21,536 nt of DNA from Chara braunii (taxonomy: Eukaryota > Streptophyta > Charophyceae > Charales > Characeae): positions 957,361-978,896 of the forward strand of contig BFEA01000528.1 in NCBI GenBank assembly GCA_003427395.1. The letters are read 5' to 3'. Shown piece after piece: positions 1 through 11,895 of this stretch. The notes beneath the pieces are model-generated. The model was given only the letters and a program-made list of their open reading frames with translations, was not told the DNA's origin and did not search any database. Position numbers and translations under genes: made by a program. The first letter of the stretch is position 1. Every line of letters begins with the position of its first letter.

Positions 1-198
1 CAAGGAATGGGTGGGATATACAATTTCCTCTCCATCTCCCTCGCCTTCACTTCGTCTTCATCATCTTCATCTCCACGTCGTCTTCTCCCTCCCAAATACA
101 ACACACCCTTACCGCTCACTGTCTGATAGTAGCTGAGGATGTCAAGAGCTGCCAACCAGAGCCGGTTCTAAACTTATACTTGTTATTCTCTAACGGGT

Positions 199-249
199 GA
201 TGCTAATCTTCTCTATATCGTTCCAATTTTAACGGATGTCCCGAAGGAC
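199..249 (-). pseudogene. 5' fragment of U6 snRNA (retropseudogene or chimera)
   Basis: Read on the minus strand, this begins GTCCTTCGGGACATCCG, the UUCG-capped 5' stem-loop of green-lineage U6. It continues through AAAATTGGAACGATA and AGAGAAGATTAGCAT, which includes the ACAGAGA-box region with one change (ATAGAGA). U6 is the catalytic spliceosomal snRNA. Similarity stops abruptly after GATTAGCAT: the expected GGCCCCTGCGC and the 3' half are replaced by unrelated sequence (CACCCGTTAGAG...) running to the window edge. Upstream of the 5' end (plus coordinates 250-330) I see no TATA box near -30 and no plant upstream element, so this is not a working Pol III gene. The clean 5' end and internal break fit template switching during retrotransposition. 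No poly(A) or target-site duplication is visible, and the true 3' end may lie outside the window. Confidence 0.85.
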
Positions 250-2286
250 ACAGGTGGGAAAACAGCACTCGGACACCTCTACTGAGCCGACTGGGCCTAG
301 GCAATTCTGAGTGGTTTTTCACCCTCCCCACCCAAGGGCCTCTAGGTTTAAGCTTGAACCCGTATATCAGCAGTTCAGGGGGTGTGTACCGGCTGTACTC
401 AGCCAGCGGGTCCTTGTGCAGATCTTTGGAGGTGGTAACAATTTCTCTAGTAAGAACTTTGAAGACTGGAGTAGAGAAGGGTTCCAAATGCGCACGTGTA
501 CACGGCCAGTGCTGCTGCAGCCACCACCCTTCCTTGCTGTGCCCAAGCACAGTCCTTCCTTCGGGCCCCACCGGGAATGCCCATAATGTGTGGCCCCCCC
601 CCCAAAAAAAAAGGAAGAAAAAGAAATAGAGATTTTTGGGACAGATGACTTTGAGGTCTTGGGCATGGTTCGGGTCACTCATTCTTGTACCTTCTCAGAT
701 GGGACCAGCCCTGGTCGTCTGCAGTAGTGACAATTTGGTACTTCGCTCAGTTTGCTGGTCACACGGCACTACCCACAAACTGTGCATGAATTCTTGTGAA
801 TGAATTTTTACCAATTCTCGAACATAATGCCAGAAATAAAAATAAATAAAATTGGGCATTTGCGGCCATCCTTAGATGTGACCACAAATCTTCGTACCCC
901 GCGGCTACACAACTGAGGCTGCTGTCAAGTGGTCATACACAAGATGGTACCCTTGGGACCTAAGAGAATCTATGTAACCGGTCCGATGCCTTACCGGCCT
1001 CAATGGGCACGCTCACACTCAAACCTCTCACTACAGAAATGGGACTGGGCAGGCCCATACCCAAGCCTCACACAGCAGGTCGAAGTTGGTGTCCGTTGTA
1101 TCCCCTGGTCATGGCCTTTCAAGCCTTGTCCACCATCCCGCAGGCCTCTATGGGCATACTCACACTCAAGTAGCGATGCGGTGGGTGGTGCACCTGATCT
1201 GCACCCCGGCCATGCAAATGCACTTCCCTCTTTCTTGCATAAAGTCATGCCCTTGAAATACCCACATAGACCCGGCGGGCGTCGGGTAATCTAATAATTT
1301 TATTTTGGTCATCTGTATTCGAATGCAGGTCTGTATTTCAACAGTTCACGGGTGTACCCACTAAGATGGGCTCTTGGCCTTCACGGTCGGTCGACAGACC
1401 GGCATCTGACCAAGTCCCAAAAATTGGGGCTAAAAGAAACAAAAAGGAAAAAATAAAAAATAAAACTTAGGCCAAGAGAAACTGGGAGTTCGGATAGGGG
1501 GGAGGGGAACCGTCGGGACTCGGTCCTTTGTCCTTCCTAACGGGCCCGCGGTTGAAAAACCCTCGCAAAACTAAGGGGGATAGTCCCGCGGGACCCTTGA
1601 CCCCTCAGTTTTCTCCTGCAATGCGCTCCTCGCTCCTCCGCTGCTGCCTGTCGGCCTTGATCCCAAGATCTTTGTAATGAAAGTCCAATGCATTAACCAA
1701 TAGGGTTAGGCCTAAGTCTGAGCCTAGCAGGCGCAATCCTCCATATGAAGAGCAATTGCAGCAGCGCGGGCCTGCGACAGTGCACTAAATGCTGCTGCTC
1801 TATTTATCCCTTGAGCCCAAGGCCCCGCACTGCCGTGTCTTGCCGCTTATAGGACAGTTACTGCTTCGTTCGCCCCGCGCACTGCCCCGTCATGCTGCCC
1901 CGCAAGCCGAGGCTCTCATATCCTGCGGCATTTCGCCGAAAGACCACCCCCTTTTCCGTTTCCAGGTCAAAAAGACCCCGGCTTTTGCACGTACCGCCCC
2001 CGATCAATGCCATCTTAGCTAAGGTTTGCCACGGCTTCTACCGCCGGCGATATGCAACCAAAACTAGTACTTTCGTGCATAAGGTGGCCCCAAAACACCG
2101 CCTTTTCAGTAAGTCTACGAAAATTATCCCTTTTAGTCGTAGCCTCAATGGTTGATCTATGCGTCGGTCGCGACTTCGTCAGCGTGCCCGAGGTTGCGGC
2201 CCACAACGCTATCCAAACCTCTAACTTACTTCTAACTTTCGACCTCCGAGCGGTTCGTTTGTCCACACTAGTTAAATACTTTAACT
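250..2286. other. No gene recognised; minor repeats
   Basis: No reading frame here has recognisable protein features. The longest, about 929-1294 on the plus strand, starts at a non-ATG codon and covers an imperfect duplication: the stretch around 996-1027 (GGCCTCAATGGGCACGCTCA) recurs around 1140-1171 (GGCCTCTATGGGCATACTCA). Homopolymers of C then A lie at about 592-612, and A-rich stretches at 834-850 and 1437-1468. A perfect 12-bp palindrome GTCCCGCGGGAC lies near 1585. Confidence 0.5.
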
Positions 2287-3391
2287 AACGCGTGCCCACC
2301 AAGTGCACGCCCATATACACTCTCTGAATTAATCAGGCGTGCGCTCGCCATTTTCTGACTTCCGCGAGTCAGTCGCGGCCGAGCGAAAAGCACGCCGCTC
2401 TCTCAAATACCATCAAGTGTGCTCCCTCTGCGAGGTGCAAAAATACGCACAATTACCCTTGTAAGGGTATTGGTACCGACAACGGGGAGAGTTGGGAGGA
2501 GGACGGTCTACTTCTCCCAACCTACCAACTGCGGAGGGCAAAGGAAATAAAGGATGCGGCCTCTGACAAAAACTGCCAGAGGCAACTGTCAGACTCCCGT
2601 TTTTATTCGGAGCCTGAAAAATTATAGGTCATGAGGAAAAAGGTTAAGTTCAACTTTTCCCTCGACATATCTGCCTTGGGAAAATAAATCGGATACGTCA
2701 AACTAAAAGGGGTTGTATCTTTTCAACCCCTTATCAGAAGAAAAATAAAAAAATAGAATAAAAAAATGTTAGATCTCAATTACTCGTGAGATTTCGAGAT
2801 ATTTAAAGTAAAAAAACATAGAAATAAAAATAAGGCAGTTAAAGAAACTGCCCACTAAGGCTGTGGTTGTCGTGCGGCCACAATTAGCCTTTGATCTCTT
2901 GCAAGAGATCAAGGGCTCACTGTGAGCTCGCAATTTCGCTTGAGGGCTGGAGTGACGACCAACACTCCTCAGCTACTATAAAAAATGAAGTTGTCCCCAG
3001 CTGCCACGCAGAAGCACTCATGCTGCCAGTGTGTGACAACACACTTGAGTGTTGTTGGCCTGCTGGAGAAGTTGTTCGAGGTAGTGCTGAAGGAGATTGG
3101 AGGTCTGCAGAGGAGCGCGGGAGAAGGAGAAGAGAAGTCATAGCTGAGGCAGGGAGCACTCTGCTCCACCCTCAGGTTGGGGTTAACCCTCTGGGACAAC
3201 TTTTGGGGCCACGCTGTTAGACCGGGTCTATGCGGCAGGAACGATACTTTGGGCCTGGATTTTATCCATGACCAAGGATTTATTAATTTAACGATAGGGT
3301 GTGAGCGGCGACGGCAGACTGCGAGGCTGCATTGGTGGAGGTGCCGACGGTCTAGGTTGCGACATGTTGATCCCCATTTTGGTGGGGATAT
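2287..3391. repeat. Chain of short inverted repeats (hairpin array)
   Basis: At least twelve short-loop inverted repeats follow one another, each with a different sequence. Examples: GCGTGC/GCACGC (2290-2310); a nested structure GGCGTGC/GCACGCC (2336-2396) enclosing GCTCG/CGAGC and CTGACT/AGTCAG; TACCCTT/AAGGGTA (2454-2469); GTTGGGAG/CTCCCAAC (2491-2521); GCCTCTG/CAGAGGC (2559-2583); AAGGGGTTG/CAACCCCTT (2707-2732); ATCTCA/TGAGAT (2773-2792); GGCAGTT/AACTGCC (2834-2852); a 15-bp arm with one mismatch (2886-2917); GGAGCA/TGCTCC (3153-3167); ATCCCCA/TGGGGAT (3370-3389). Loops are mostly 2-15 nt. No coding potential was recognised. The density suggests selection or a copying history for structure in one strand, but the family is unknown. 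Confidence 0.65.
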
Positions 3392-6172
3392 GCTGCCGAA
3401 ATTTTATGGCATTGGCATAACTTTTATGATTGACGTAGTGCTGGAGTGACCGCGCTGCAGGGTGCACCCCGTTCAGTGAGGTTATGCTACCGAATTTTTC
3501 GGCCCATCTACAACACTATTTTTTTGCAGGGGAGGTGTTGTCCGTTTTACCGCACGACGACAACGATATTTCTCGATGGAAAATGTTGCCTGTTTGACGA
3601 CAGAGAGTGTTTTTCTTTTAGGATGTGTTGCTGGTTTGTGGTGGTACCGACTATAGTTCATACTTGAGACTTGGTTCCAAGAGTGGTTTTCGACTACACT
3701 ACACGACATTTTGTTTTTAGGAGTTCGGCAGGGTGTGGTCGGTAGCCTTGGAGCATGCTTGATGGTGAGTGTGGTGGACTGTGTTGTATTGGGCTTGTGA
3801 ATGAGGTAGGACGCACGTATCAAGTTACTTATTTTTTTGGGACCGTGTGATGCGGTGCGCAGGCCAGCAGGACCCGTTGGAACACATGGGAGCAACACAG
3901 TAGTGATTGAGAGCATGTGACGCTAGTGGTTTCAACATTTAGGACCGCATTTGTTTTCTTTTTTAGGAACGTGGAGTGAGTGGCTTTGATTGTTGGAGCC
4001 ACTTGACACCGTGACTGTGGGTGGTAGCATGAGACCACTTGGGACCGCTTGGGTTAAGTCGGGACCAACACGGGACATGCACGGCCATGGTGGTGGTTTT
4101 CTTCGGTGACGCGTATATACTTTTTTTGCTTCGCTTTCTTAAGTGAGCCAGGGCATGTTTGACACCACTACACTCAAGGTCAGTTAGCGACTCGGTTCAC
4201 CTTCACACCTGTGTGAGCCCACACTTTGTTAAACATGTTTTTCATTGAAGATTCAAAGGGAAAAGGTAAGGTAGAGGATATGTGGCCATGCATGATGTGA
4301 AGAGTGTGAATCTGACGGGAGTGTGTATTGTTGGACTTGTTGGTTGTATTTGAGTGTGCGGGTAGGTAAAAGGATGCTTGCAAAGGAGATTGATTGTACC
4401 TATTCAGGATTGGTGAAAAGGATTATCTTCTTTCTATCTATCATCTGTCAGCTTGTTAAAAAAACTTGTGTTTTAAAAATGGTTATTTCATTGAACGCCG
4501 TACAAGGAATTTTATTCAAGTAGAGAAGACAAAACTAAATCGATTTAGCATTTATCCCAAGGTTACCCTTTCTATCGCGAATGATCTTATCTGTCTATAC
4601 CTGTCCAAATGACTCTCATTCAAGTTTTCTACCTCTCTGACTTTTTTCATCTAAGTTAGCTTGGGCATTTGAGGATGGAAACAACTGAAGTATACTTAAG
4701 GTGGACACCATCTCTCTCTCTAGGAAGCATTCGGTACGGGGGTTCATTGCTCTAGGAATCGGCCCTGTTATCGACCCAGAACGGACCGTTCTAAGGGGGG
4801 GGGGAACTCAACCGATTTGGTGGAAACGGCCTGACTTATGAGATGTGAACGTTATGCTTGGGCGAGGAGAAGGAGTACCTCATACCACTTCCTGGAGGAT
4901 GGGACATGCAACACATTGAGTAATGCAACTGATCAAGAATTATCCGCTAGCCGCTTGTCATCCAAGGAGGTCATTGAAAAAGGGGTGACATGAGTATATG
5001 CTTTGTTTTCGGTCAATATAGGAATGGAATGAAACACCTTTGGCGAGTCAAATCATAAAGTCAACTCTAAGATAGTTCGACTACCTTGTCAATTATCTTA
5101 TTAAGTCCAACCTCGTGTCAGCTCGATTTGTCATGTTCCGATCTGCAGGATTTGACCAACGTTATTTTAATTTGCATTCAACCTTATGATATTTGAAAAC
5201 TTATAGTTATCATTTTGACTCTCACATCGAAATGTATCCGCAACTGTTCAGCTTGTCATATGAGTCATCTTCTACTACGGGTGGTTTCCTATCGGCTACG
5301 GTCGACTCGGTCTGATAAAGTTAGGTTCAAATATGGCATAATTTATTTTCGAAGTTATATGCAAGAGAGACTAAGGTTATTTGTGCATTTCACGCTTGCA
5401 GTGGTTGAGATCGTCATGTGCTTTGTACTTAGGGGATCAACGCCCTAAGCGGTGAGCAACGTTCGGGTTGATACGACGTCTTAACCAAGCGGATTTACAC
5501 TACAACGAAACGAGCAAACGCCCTCGACTGACCTACCTCTGCAATTGCGCTTAAAAGTTTTCTCGCATGGGTCAGTAGCTCGGTAGGAATATGCCCCGAA
5601 GGGTGGTGACAACCTCTTAGGGAAGATATTGTGCCCCGCGAAAACCTATCATGTCGCAGGGGACCACAGGAGGTACAACTGGCGCACCCGGGTAGAGCCG
5701 CGAAGGGACGACGTAACCGCGTCCATTTACACGTTGTCACCAAGTTGCTTCTCATTTTGTTTTCGTTAACTCCTGCGTGACGTGACCGAGAGGGCTCTCT
5801 CCATTTGTGAGAAAAGGGGAAGGGTGATGCGCTCGACACCGGAAACCGAGCCTGAGTTCCCTTACAAAAAGGGGACGACCCGAACAAAATGATCAAGGCA
5901 CTCCGACCAAGTTCATGTTGGGGTCGTACAACAAGAGCAACATAAACCAATATTCACCGTGAAACCCTAATTACAAGGAAACCAATACTAGGCTTCAGCG
6001 AAAGCGTGATAGAATCACTCAATAAGAAACCCTCATCCTAGTGACACTATAGCAAGGTTGACAACACCGACAAAAGAACAATCAGGTGGCCCGTTTAGCC
6101 CATCAAACATCCACATGAAATGGTGTGAGCCCACCCTTCCACTCGCACTTCATGGTCTCACCTCACAACCGG
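3392..6172. other. No gene recognised
   Basis: From about 3500 to 3970 a run of T/C-rich stretches ending in AG (near 3510, 3608, 3708 and 3948, with a related T-run near 3826) recurs roughly every 100-120 bp, resembling splice-acceptor sequence or a very decayed tandem repeat. There is a G-run near 4795-4805. A minus-strand open frame at 5495-5950 starts at a non-ATG codon and has no recognisable domain, so I do not call it a gene. Confidence 0.4.
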
Positions 6173-6472
6173 CCCTATAGCCCAACCCACCACCTTTGAT
6201 AAAAGGTGTCCCACGCCTCCATTCCACACTCACTCCCTACAAGGACGCTTACCACCCACCATAATGATGCCTTCACAGAGTGAGGCGCACATGTCCGCCC
6301 CTAGCCAATATCTGTGCAACTATCCTGCCAGGCTACCACCCACATGGCAGGGTCACGCCTGACGACAGACTCTATAACCCAACCCTCCACTCGCAATGCA
6401 GGATAAAAGTCAACTCCGATGACATAGACGTCCACTACAAGGACGCTCACCGCCCACCATGATGATGCCTTC
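6173..6472. repeat. Imperfect direct duplication offset by about 197 bp
   Basis: The stretch about 6173-6278 recurs at about 6369-6472. The best-conserved part reads CTACAAGGACGCT(T/C)ACC followed by (A/G)CCCACCAT(A/G)ATGATGCC and TTCA. A shared CTATA(G/A)CCCAACCC lies at the start of each copy. The copies differ by substitutions and small indels, so this is an old duplication of non-coding sequence. No protein or RNA product was recognised. Confidence 0.6.
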
Positions 6473-8590
6473 ATAGGATGACACTCCCACTACTTCCCCA
6501 TCTGACCTGGCGAGATGATCTTTCACCGACCATGGCCGAATGTGCTAACCATACGTATATAGTGGCAAAACCAGTTTTTTTAAATTTAACAAGAGTCATG
6601 CTCAACTTACCATAGGAACAATGCCTAAAGCGGCAACATCGAACAGATAAACCGTCCAAGCAAAACAAACAAAACCTACAACTGGCCAACTCCTCAACTA
6701 AAAATAAGAACAATCACAATCAATAAACAAGGCAAAACAACCAGAATGACCTGACCATGTAAAATAAAATAAAAAACACTATGGTTAACAGTTAGCACAA
6801 AACGACACAATAGTATATCGGAATGGAAACCAAACGACTTTTTTTTTCTTTTTTCAAGAAACATTGTTCAGGGCTAGGTCTTCTGCCTCCAGAGTGGTAG
6901 AAGCCCTTGGTGATAGAAGCCAGCAAACTCTCGATGACTCCGGTCTATTCGTGGGGAGCTGCACCTGACGGAATCGGGTCCAGCGTCCTATGTTCAATTG
7001 AAAAAATAACAATTGTAAGAATATCCAGAAGTTCAATGGATGATTAAGGAGAGGGATTACACAGACCTCTTCACCCAGTGGGCGCCATATAAAAAACAAT
7101 TATTAACTAGCTTATGTAACTCTCCACAAGGCCCTCAGTCAAAGAAATTCAGAGGGGGGGTCAAGATGCGAGTCTTAGTGATTGAGTTGTGCAATAACCG
7201 TCAGAGGTAGTAATCTAGAGGCGCATTCGCTTCAAGGCGGGTGTGGTCCTATCAACCACCGCTCAATGATGATTTCTATATCCTTATGTAACGGGGTTGC
7301 CACGGTGGCCGTCCCATATCCGTGGAGAAGGAAGGGATGAAGAAAATGGTGGAGATGGCGATGGAGTTGGAGGAGACAGACGCAGCTCCACCGTGTGACG
7401 GTCTAACCTCACGCCCTATGCTATCTTCCGGTCGGAGTGGTGAATTGTGCACAAAAGCCTTGAAAGACAGCAGATTGGGTTGTGCCAAGGATTTTCGAGA
7501 AATTGAGTGTGGGGACTCAGATGAAACTGAAGTCCCCTGCACGGTTCCGGTTTTAGCGAGAACGGGTCATTGGCGAGCGGGAAGAAATCAAAGGTACACA
7601 ATTTTCAAACATCCATTCAATCCAAAAAGTATCATTGAACCTTCACGCAGGCTACTGATCGTCGTTTAGAATGAAAGGGCGAAGGTACGCACCTGGAATC
7701 TTGTTTTCGAATCAGATCCCGACATCGTTCATTACAGAGCTCAAAATCCGACGTGGAAGGCCTCAGCCTGGTCGCTCGTTCCTTGTGTTCGCCTTTGCCT
7801 CGTGTTCGGTAGTGGAACCCCCTTTTCCGATAACGCTCTGTGTGGCGACAATCGCTGCACAGGGTGATAGGCCAATTGGGTGCCACTGCTATCCATAGGA
7901 TGAAAATCAACTCGTTAAAAGACAATATCAACGAGTATGGGGAAAAGTGAGTATTGGTCATGACAAAACCAGCGCCTAATATCCAGAACACCTTGTTTCA
8001 GGCAGAAAATAGTATCGTCCGCCGATCTTCGCGACAACTTCCTGTACGCCCCACTCGCATACGCATGCCCTTTCCTCGTTGTAGGGGAATGGTCATGATG
8101 GGGGTGCAGGAAGTCGACACCCGGTCAAATCAGAATGATCGGTTCATATGGCACAAGCAATTTCAACGTACGTGAGTCTACCCAACCAATTGCTTAATTT
8201 AAAAAATCATCAGTTTTATAATGACTAATGCAATTCATTTATCCGGCGAATCTATAAAAAAGAGGAAGGATCTACGTTCGATTCAACTGTAGTAGTCAAA
8301 TCAGCAATCAGCATACATGCGCATAACCTTGGTGCGCTTTCCACACAACCAACCCAATTGATACAAAATACACATCCGACCCCACATACACAATTCTTCA
8401 GATGTTCCAGAAGCGCATGAACAATAATCAACGGGAGGGGATTAAGATCTTCCAGACCCCTTTGAGTTCGATGATACTTGCTCATGTAAGATCCGGTCGA
8501 CGTCAATGGGGTTGGATAAGATCAAGGGAAGTCCATAGTCATTCCAGCGTTTCATCAATCAGCCCTATGCATCAGAACGAGAGGGAAAGG
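6473..8590. other. No gene recognised
   Basis: Open frames in this stretch (for example about 7322-7669 plus and 7632-7991 minus) show no domain, signal or repeat pattern that I recognise, and they overlap each other on opposite strands as chance frames do. The only obvious compositional features are T-rich sequence near 6838-6858 and a G-run near 7153-7159. Confidence 0.4.
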
Positions 8591-8756
8591 GACGGAGTTG
8601 GGGAAAGAGAGCGGAGAAAGAAGAAGGAGAGCTCAGACCACGCAGACAACCTCTGAGGGGGGACACTCGGCTATTCGTCGTAGACTTAACTTTTGGCGAA
8701 CCAACAGAAGAAGAATCCGAACAAAATCAAGGCTCCCTAGCCTCTGCTCTCTGATC

Positions 8757-9056
8757 ATGGCCCGTGGCATGCAATCCGTCGTAGTCACACACTCCCTTCA
8801 CTCAGGCATTGACGGCCCCAGGCCGCCACGCACCGATCTCCACACCACAGCGATCGTCACCCGCCAACTAAGCAGATGCACCAACTTGCCCAGGTTCCGC
8901 AGTTCGTTGCGGCCACCCGGTGCACAGCCACGCATAGGCTGCGTTCAGCTCGTTAGGACTTTCCAACTCGCTACTCGCACGTCACCTACCCGCGGCTTCC
9001 CTGAAACTGGCAGATGGATTGAGAGTGTTTTTCGAGAGCGATTGCGGGTTTTATAG
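8757..9056 (+). CDS. Weak candidate: 99-residue basic hypothetical frame or first exon
   Basis: An ATG in a favourable context (ATCATGG: A at -3, G at +4) opens a 99-codon frame ending in TAG. The product is rich in Arg, Ser and Thr and poor in acidic residues in its first 80 positions, the composition of an organelle transit peptide. It has no recognisable domain. The surroundings are strongly purine-rich on both sides (about 8575-8635 and 9058-9120), which can mark an untranslated leader or simply low complexity. I see no convincing downstream exon, splice pair or polyadenylation signal. GC-rich random sequence yields frames of this length easily, so this is the best of a poor set of host-gene candidates rather than a confident call. 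Confidence 0.15.
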   Translation: MARGMQSVVVTHSLHSGIDGPRPPRTDLHTTAIVTRQLSRCTNLPRFRSSLRPPGAQPRIGCVQLVRTFQLATRTSPTRGFPETGRWIESVFRERLRVL

Positions 9057-11688
9057 TTGTGAGGAGGGAATGGAAGAGGGAGAAGCATGGGTGGAGGTAG
9101 GGAGAGGAGAAGAAAAAGTTTGGGATGGTCGCCCTTGGAAGGCCATATCAATCCTCGCAGGTTTCTGCGCAACCAATCAGATTACTTCGTCCGAGAGGTA
9201 TTTCTCCTTACACGACATCGTCCGGCGGCTTCGAGCACTTTGAAAGGGGATCAGTAGGGAGTTCCGGTATGGGGATGCAGCCAAGAAGAAGAAGAGCGTG
9301 AAAAGTAGCACGGAGCGGGTCCAAGATTCAGACTAGAAGGAGTGGGGTTGAAACACATGAGAGTGAGGGAATGAAAAACAGTTACAAACAAAGGGAAGAA
9401 AGAGGAGGAAAGGGAAGATGGCATGCGTTTTGGCAGGAGGCAGTGGAACCTTGCATGCACGGCGTTAGTGCAGAAGAGAAAAGGATGCCAAATTAGTTAC
9501 GTCCCATCCTAAAGCTACTTCAAGAATACGAAATTCAAATGTTATACAAGCGCGCGGGATTGAGCGTGCAAAAATCCTACGGCTATCTAGTAGTTGCCTA
9601 CTGAAAATTCACAGATCTTTCAAGGGCGGGTGCCGGAAGTTCTCCATGCAAGAAATGACATGTCAACGGAAAAAGCGCCTGTAAAATCCGGAATTCCCAA
9701 CCTCCGAACAAAATTCTTAGCACGCTCTCTAAGGTGCGTGTAATTCCTTTGTAAACGCGTGAATTCGAAAAGAAATTGCAAAAAAAAAAAACAACGTCAT
9801 CTTGCATTCGAGAGGGCCTGACTGGCCGACAATTTCATGCACCAGGAATATAGGAAAAGAAGGGGGTCCCTAAAGAGGGTCGACGGGTCCCTAAGTTTGG
9901 GGGCTTCAGAAGATAGTTCAGGTACGGAAGCTGGCATGTCACACGTGGACTCCGCATGCACGTACTCCAAAAGTGTGCAAGTGAAGAATAATGGGGTATA
10001 TGCCCCGCGGACTGATTGGATTGGACTGGACTGGACTGGTTCCGACAACAGTACTGAACTGGACTGAACCGAATAGACACACGGCCTGTAGGGTCAGGCC
10101 AACGGCCTGGTCCCATAGGCCGAACAGCCACAAAGCCAAAATAGCCCTGGCTATAGGCCGGGGTAAATAGAGCCCCGCTGCACCTTAGACCAGCATCCTG
10201 ATGTTGAGGCCCCAGGTCTTAAAACACATGTTCCTGGTGCATCCCTTCTGAATCGATCTGTTGGTTTTCTCCAGTCTGCCCAAATGAGTGCCCTTTTTTG
10301 GCCCCGTGGGGAGCAGCACGTGATGGGAACCGGCCCAGAGTCCCTTATAGGAATACATGCGAACATTTGATGATAGTTTGGAAAATTTTGAAGCCCTGAT
10401 GTTAGAAAGGATCTTGTTCATGGAGGTAGATCAGAAAAGAAATCATTCCTGAGGATCGAGATAACGTGCATAATGACTGGTCTACACGCAGACCCCGCAT
10501 ACCACCACCCTTTTCCCACCTCCTTGGCATTTGCAACTTTGAATTATACCTTCAATCACGAAACATTAGAGATTGGGACGAACCTTTCGTAAACCAAACA
10601 ACTTTCGGCTGCGCATCACATCAGGAATCAAAGATAAAACAGAAAGCAACAGAATCAAAGGATGACACGTGTCAATTGAGTAATGGTCCAAAGAAATAAA
10701 AATAAAAACATACCCTTTGTCCCCCTTGAATTGCTGAGATAGATGGATATCGCATAACATCAAAGAATACAAGCACACAGGTACAAAGCACACGTAAATG
10801 CTGGATATCGCAAGTACAAAAGTACGAAAAAGTACAAAAGTACCGTGGTACCGAATGATTGCACGCCGGTGGGTATGGCACACCGAACGGTTTCGACCGC
10901 GGCCACGCGGTCCTCCTCAGGGGGATTACCACCAAAAACTCCACTCCTCGTCAAAATCCTGAATACCACTTTCCCTCCTCCGCAGTCCTCCTGCAACCAT
11001 CTCCGGAAATGGCTCACGGGAACGAAACAGTGTCGGACCCAAAAAGACCGAAGGACGCTACAATCATAAGACTTATAGTCGTCGCCAATAGAACCTTCCT
11101 AAGACTAACTAACAAATTACTTCCAAGGTCAGAATTGCAGTCCCGGTTATGGATGCCATAGTACCTACTGGGTCCGTACGGTTAAAGGCCCTGGCCCCAC
11201 AAGTCGTCACGTATCCTACTGGGTGTCACAAAGTCAAACAGAAAAAACACACAAACACAAACACCGGATTTGAGCTCAACATCTATCCATCTATTAACGA
11301 GTAACAAAAAGCTAATACCAAGCATTAGGTACAAGTACAGGGTTGGAGCCCCTTACTGTACTTCAGCTCCATCAATAGACATGTGAAGGCGAACAAACTG
11401 CGACCTAGTTCGAAGCCCTGCAGCTACATACAAAGTCGCTCGGATCCGGATTTGTGCCCGTCTGGGCATGCGTGGAAAGCCCCCACCACCGCCGACAAGA
11501 CCAAAGTATTTTGACCCCAAATATTCCAATGCCCAGGCTTCAAAGCCCCTTGGCACCTTGCCTGAAAGCCAGGCCCATGGACTCAAGTATGCTTGTCTTC
11601 TGTACCATTTAGAGACCTATGGGTGCTCTCTCTATTTTCTTTTTGTTGATGGTGATTCAAACTGAGGTCTCATGCCTGTACCAACCCA
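9057..11688. other. No gene recognised; low-complexity patches
   Basis: Purine-rich sequence continues to about 9440. At 10016-10040 a GGACT/GGATT pentamer repeats about five times. It is followed by GGCC-rich small inverted repeats at about 10083-10165, for example GGCCTG/CAGGCC and ATAGCC/GGCTAT. At about 10811-10850 AAGTAC recurs four times in a decamer-like array. The open frames are short, mutually overlapping and without recognisable domains. Confidence 0.4.
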
Positions 11689-11760
11689 GCTAGGGCAGTT
11701 GGTGCTCTGGCTATTTTCACATTTGCTAGGGCAGTTGGTGTGCTGGCTATTACCACATTT
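11689..11760. repeat. Two tandem copies of a 36-bp unit
   Basis: Units 11689-11724 and 11725-11760 both begin GCTAGGGCAGTTGGTG and end CACATTT, with a few internal substitutions (CTCTGGCTATTTT against TGCTGGCTATTAC). The phase is exact and there are no indels. Confidence 0.85.
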
Positions 11761-11895
11761 GACCAGCCGTGGAACCAGGGCCTTTGAGAGGAGGCCCAAG
11801 TCACACGTCTGTTCAAACAAACAACTACAATGTTCAGGGAAGCTGGACGCGCCTTCCAGCAGGTGCTGGTCCCCACCCATAGATGGAGGCTTCAG

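Noticed and set aside
929-1294. 121-residue plus-strand frame
   Set aside because: It begins at a non-ATG codon, spans an imperfect duplication of non-coding character and has no domain.
2287-3391. CRISPR array
   Set aside because: The hairpins differ in sequence and spacing. There is no constant repeat, and the context is eukaryotic.
5495-5950. 151-residue minus-strand frame
   Set aside because: It begins at a non-ATG codon, has no recognisable domain and unremarkable composition, and is likely a chance frame.
8201-8240. A second CTGATGA (minus strand) as a possible hammerhead
   Set aside because: No GAAA with a matching stem II and no cleavage triplet with stem I lie nearby; it is a chance heptamer in A/T-rich sequence.
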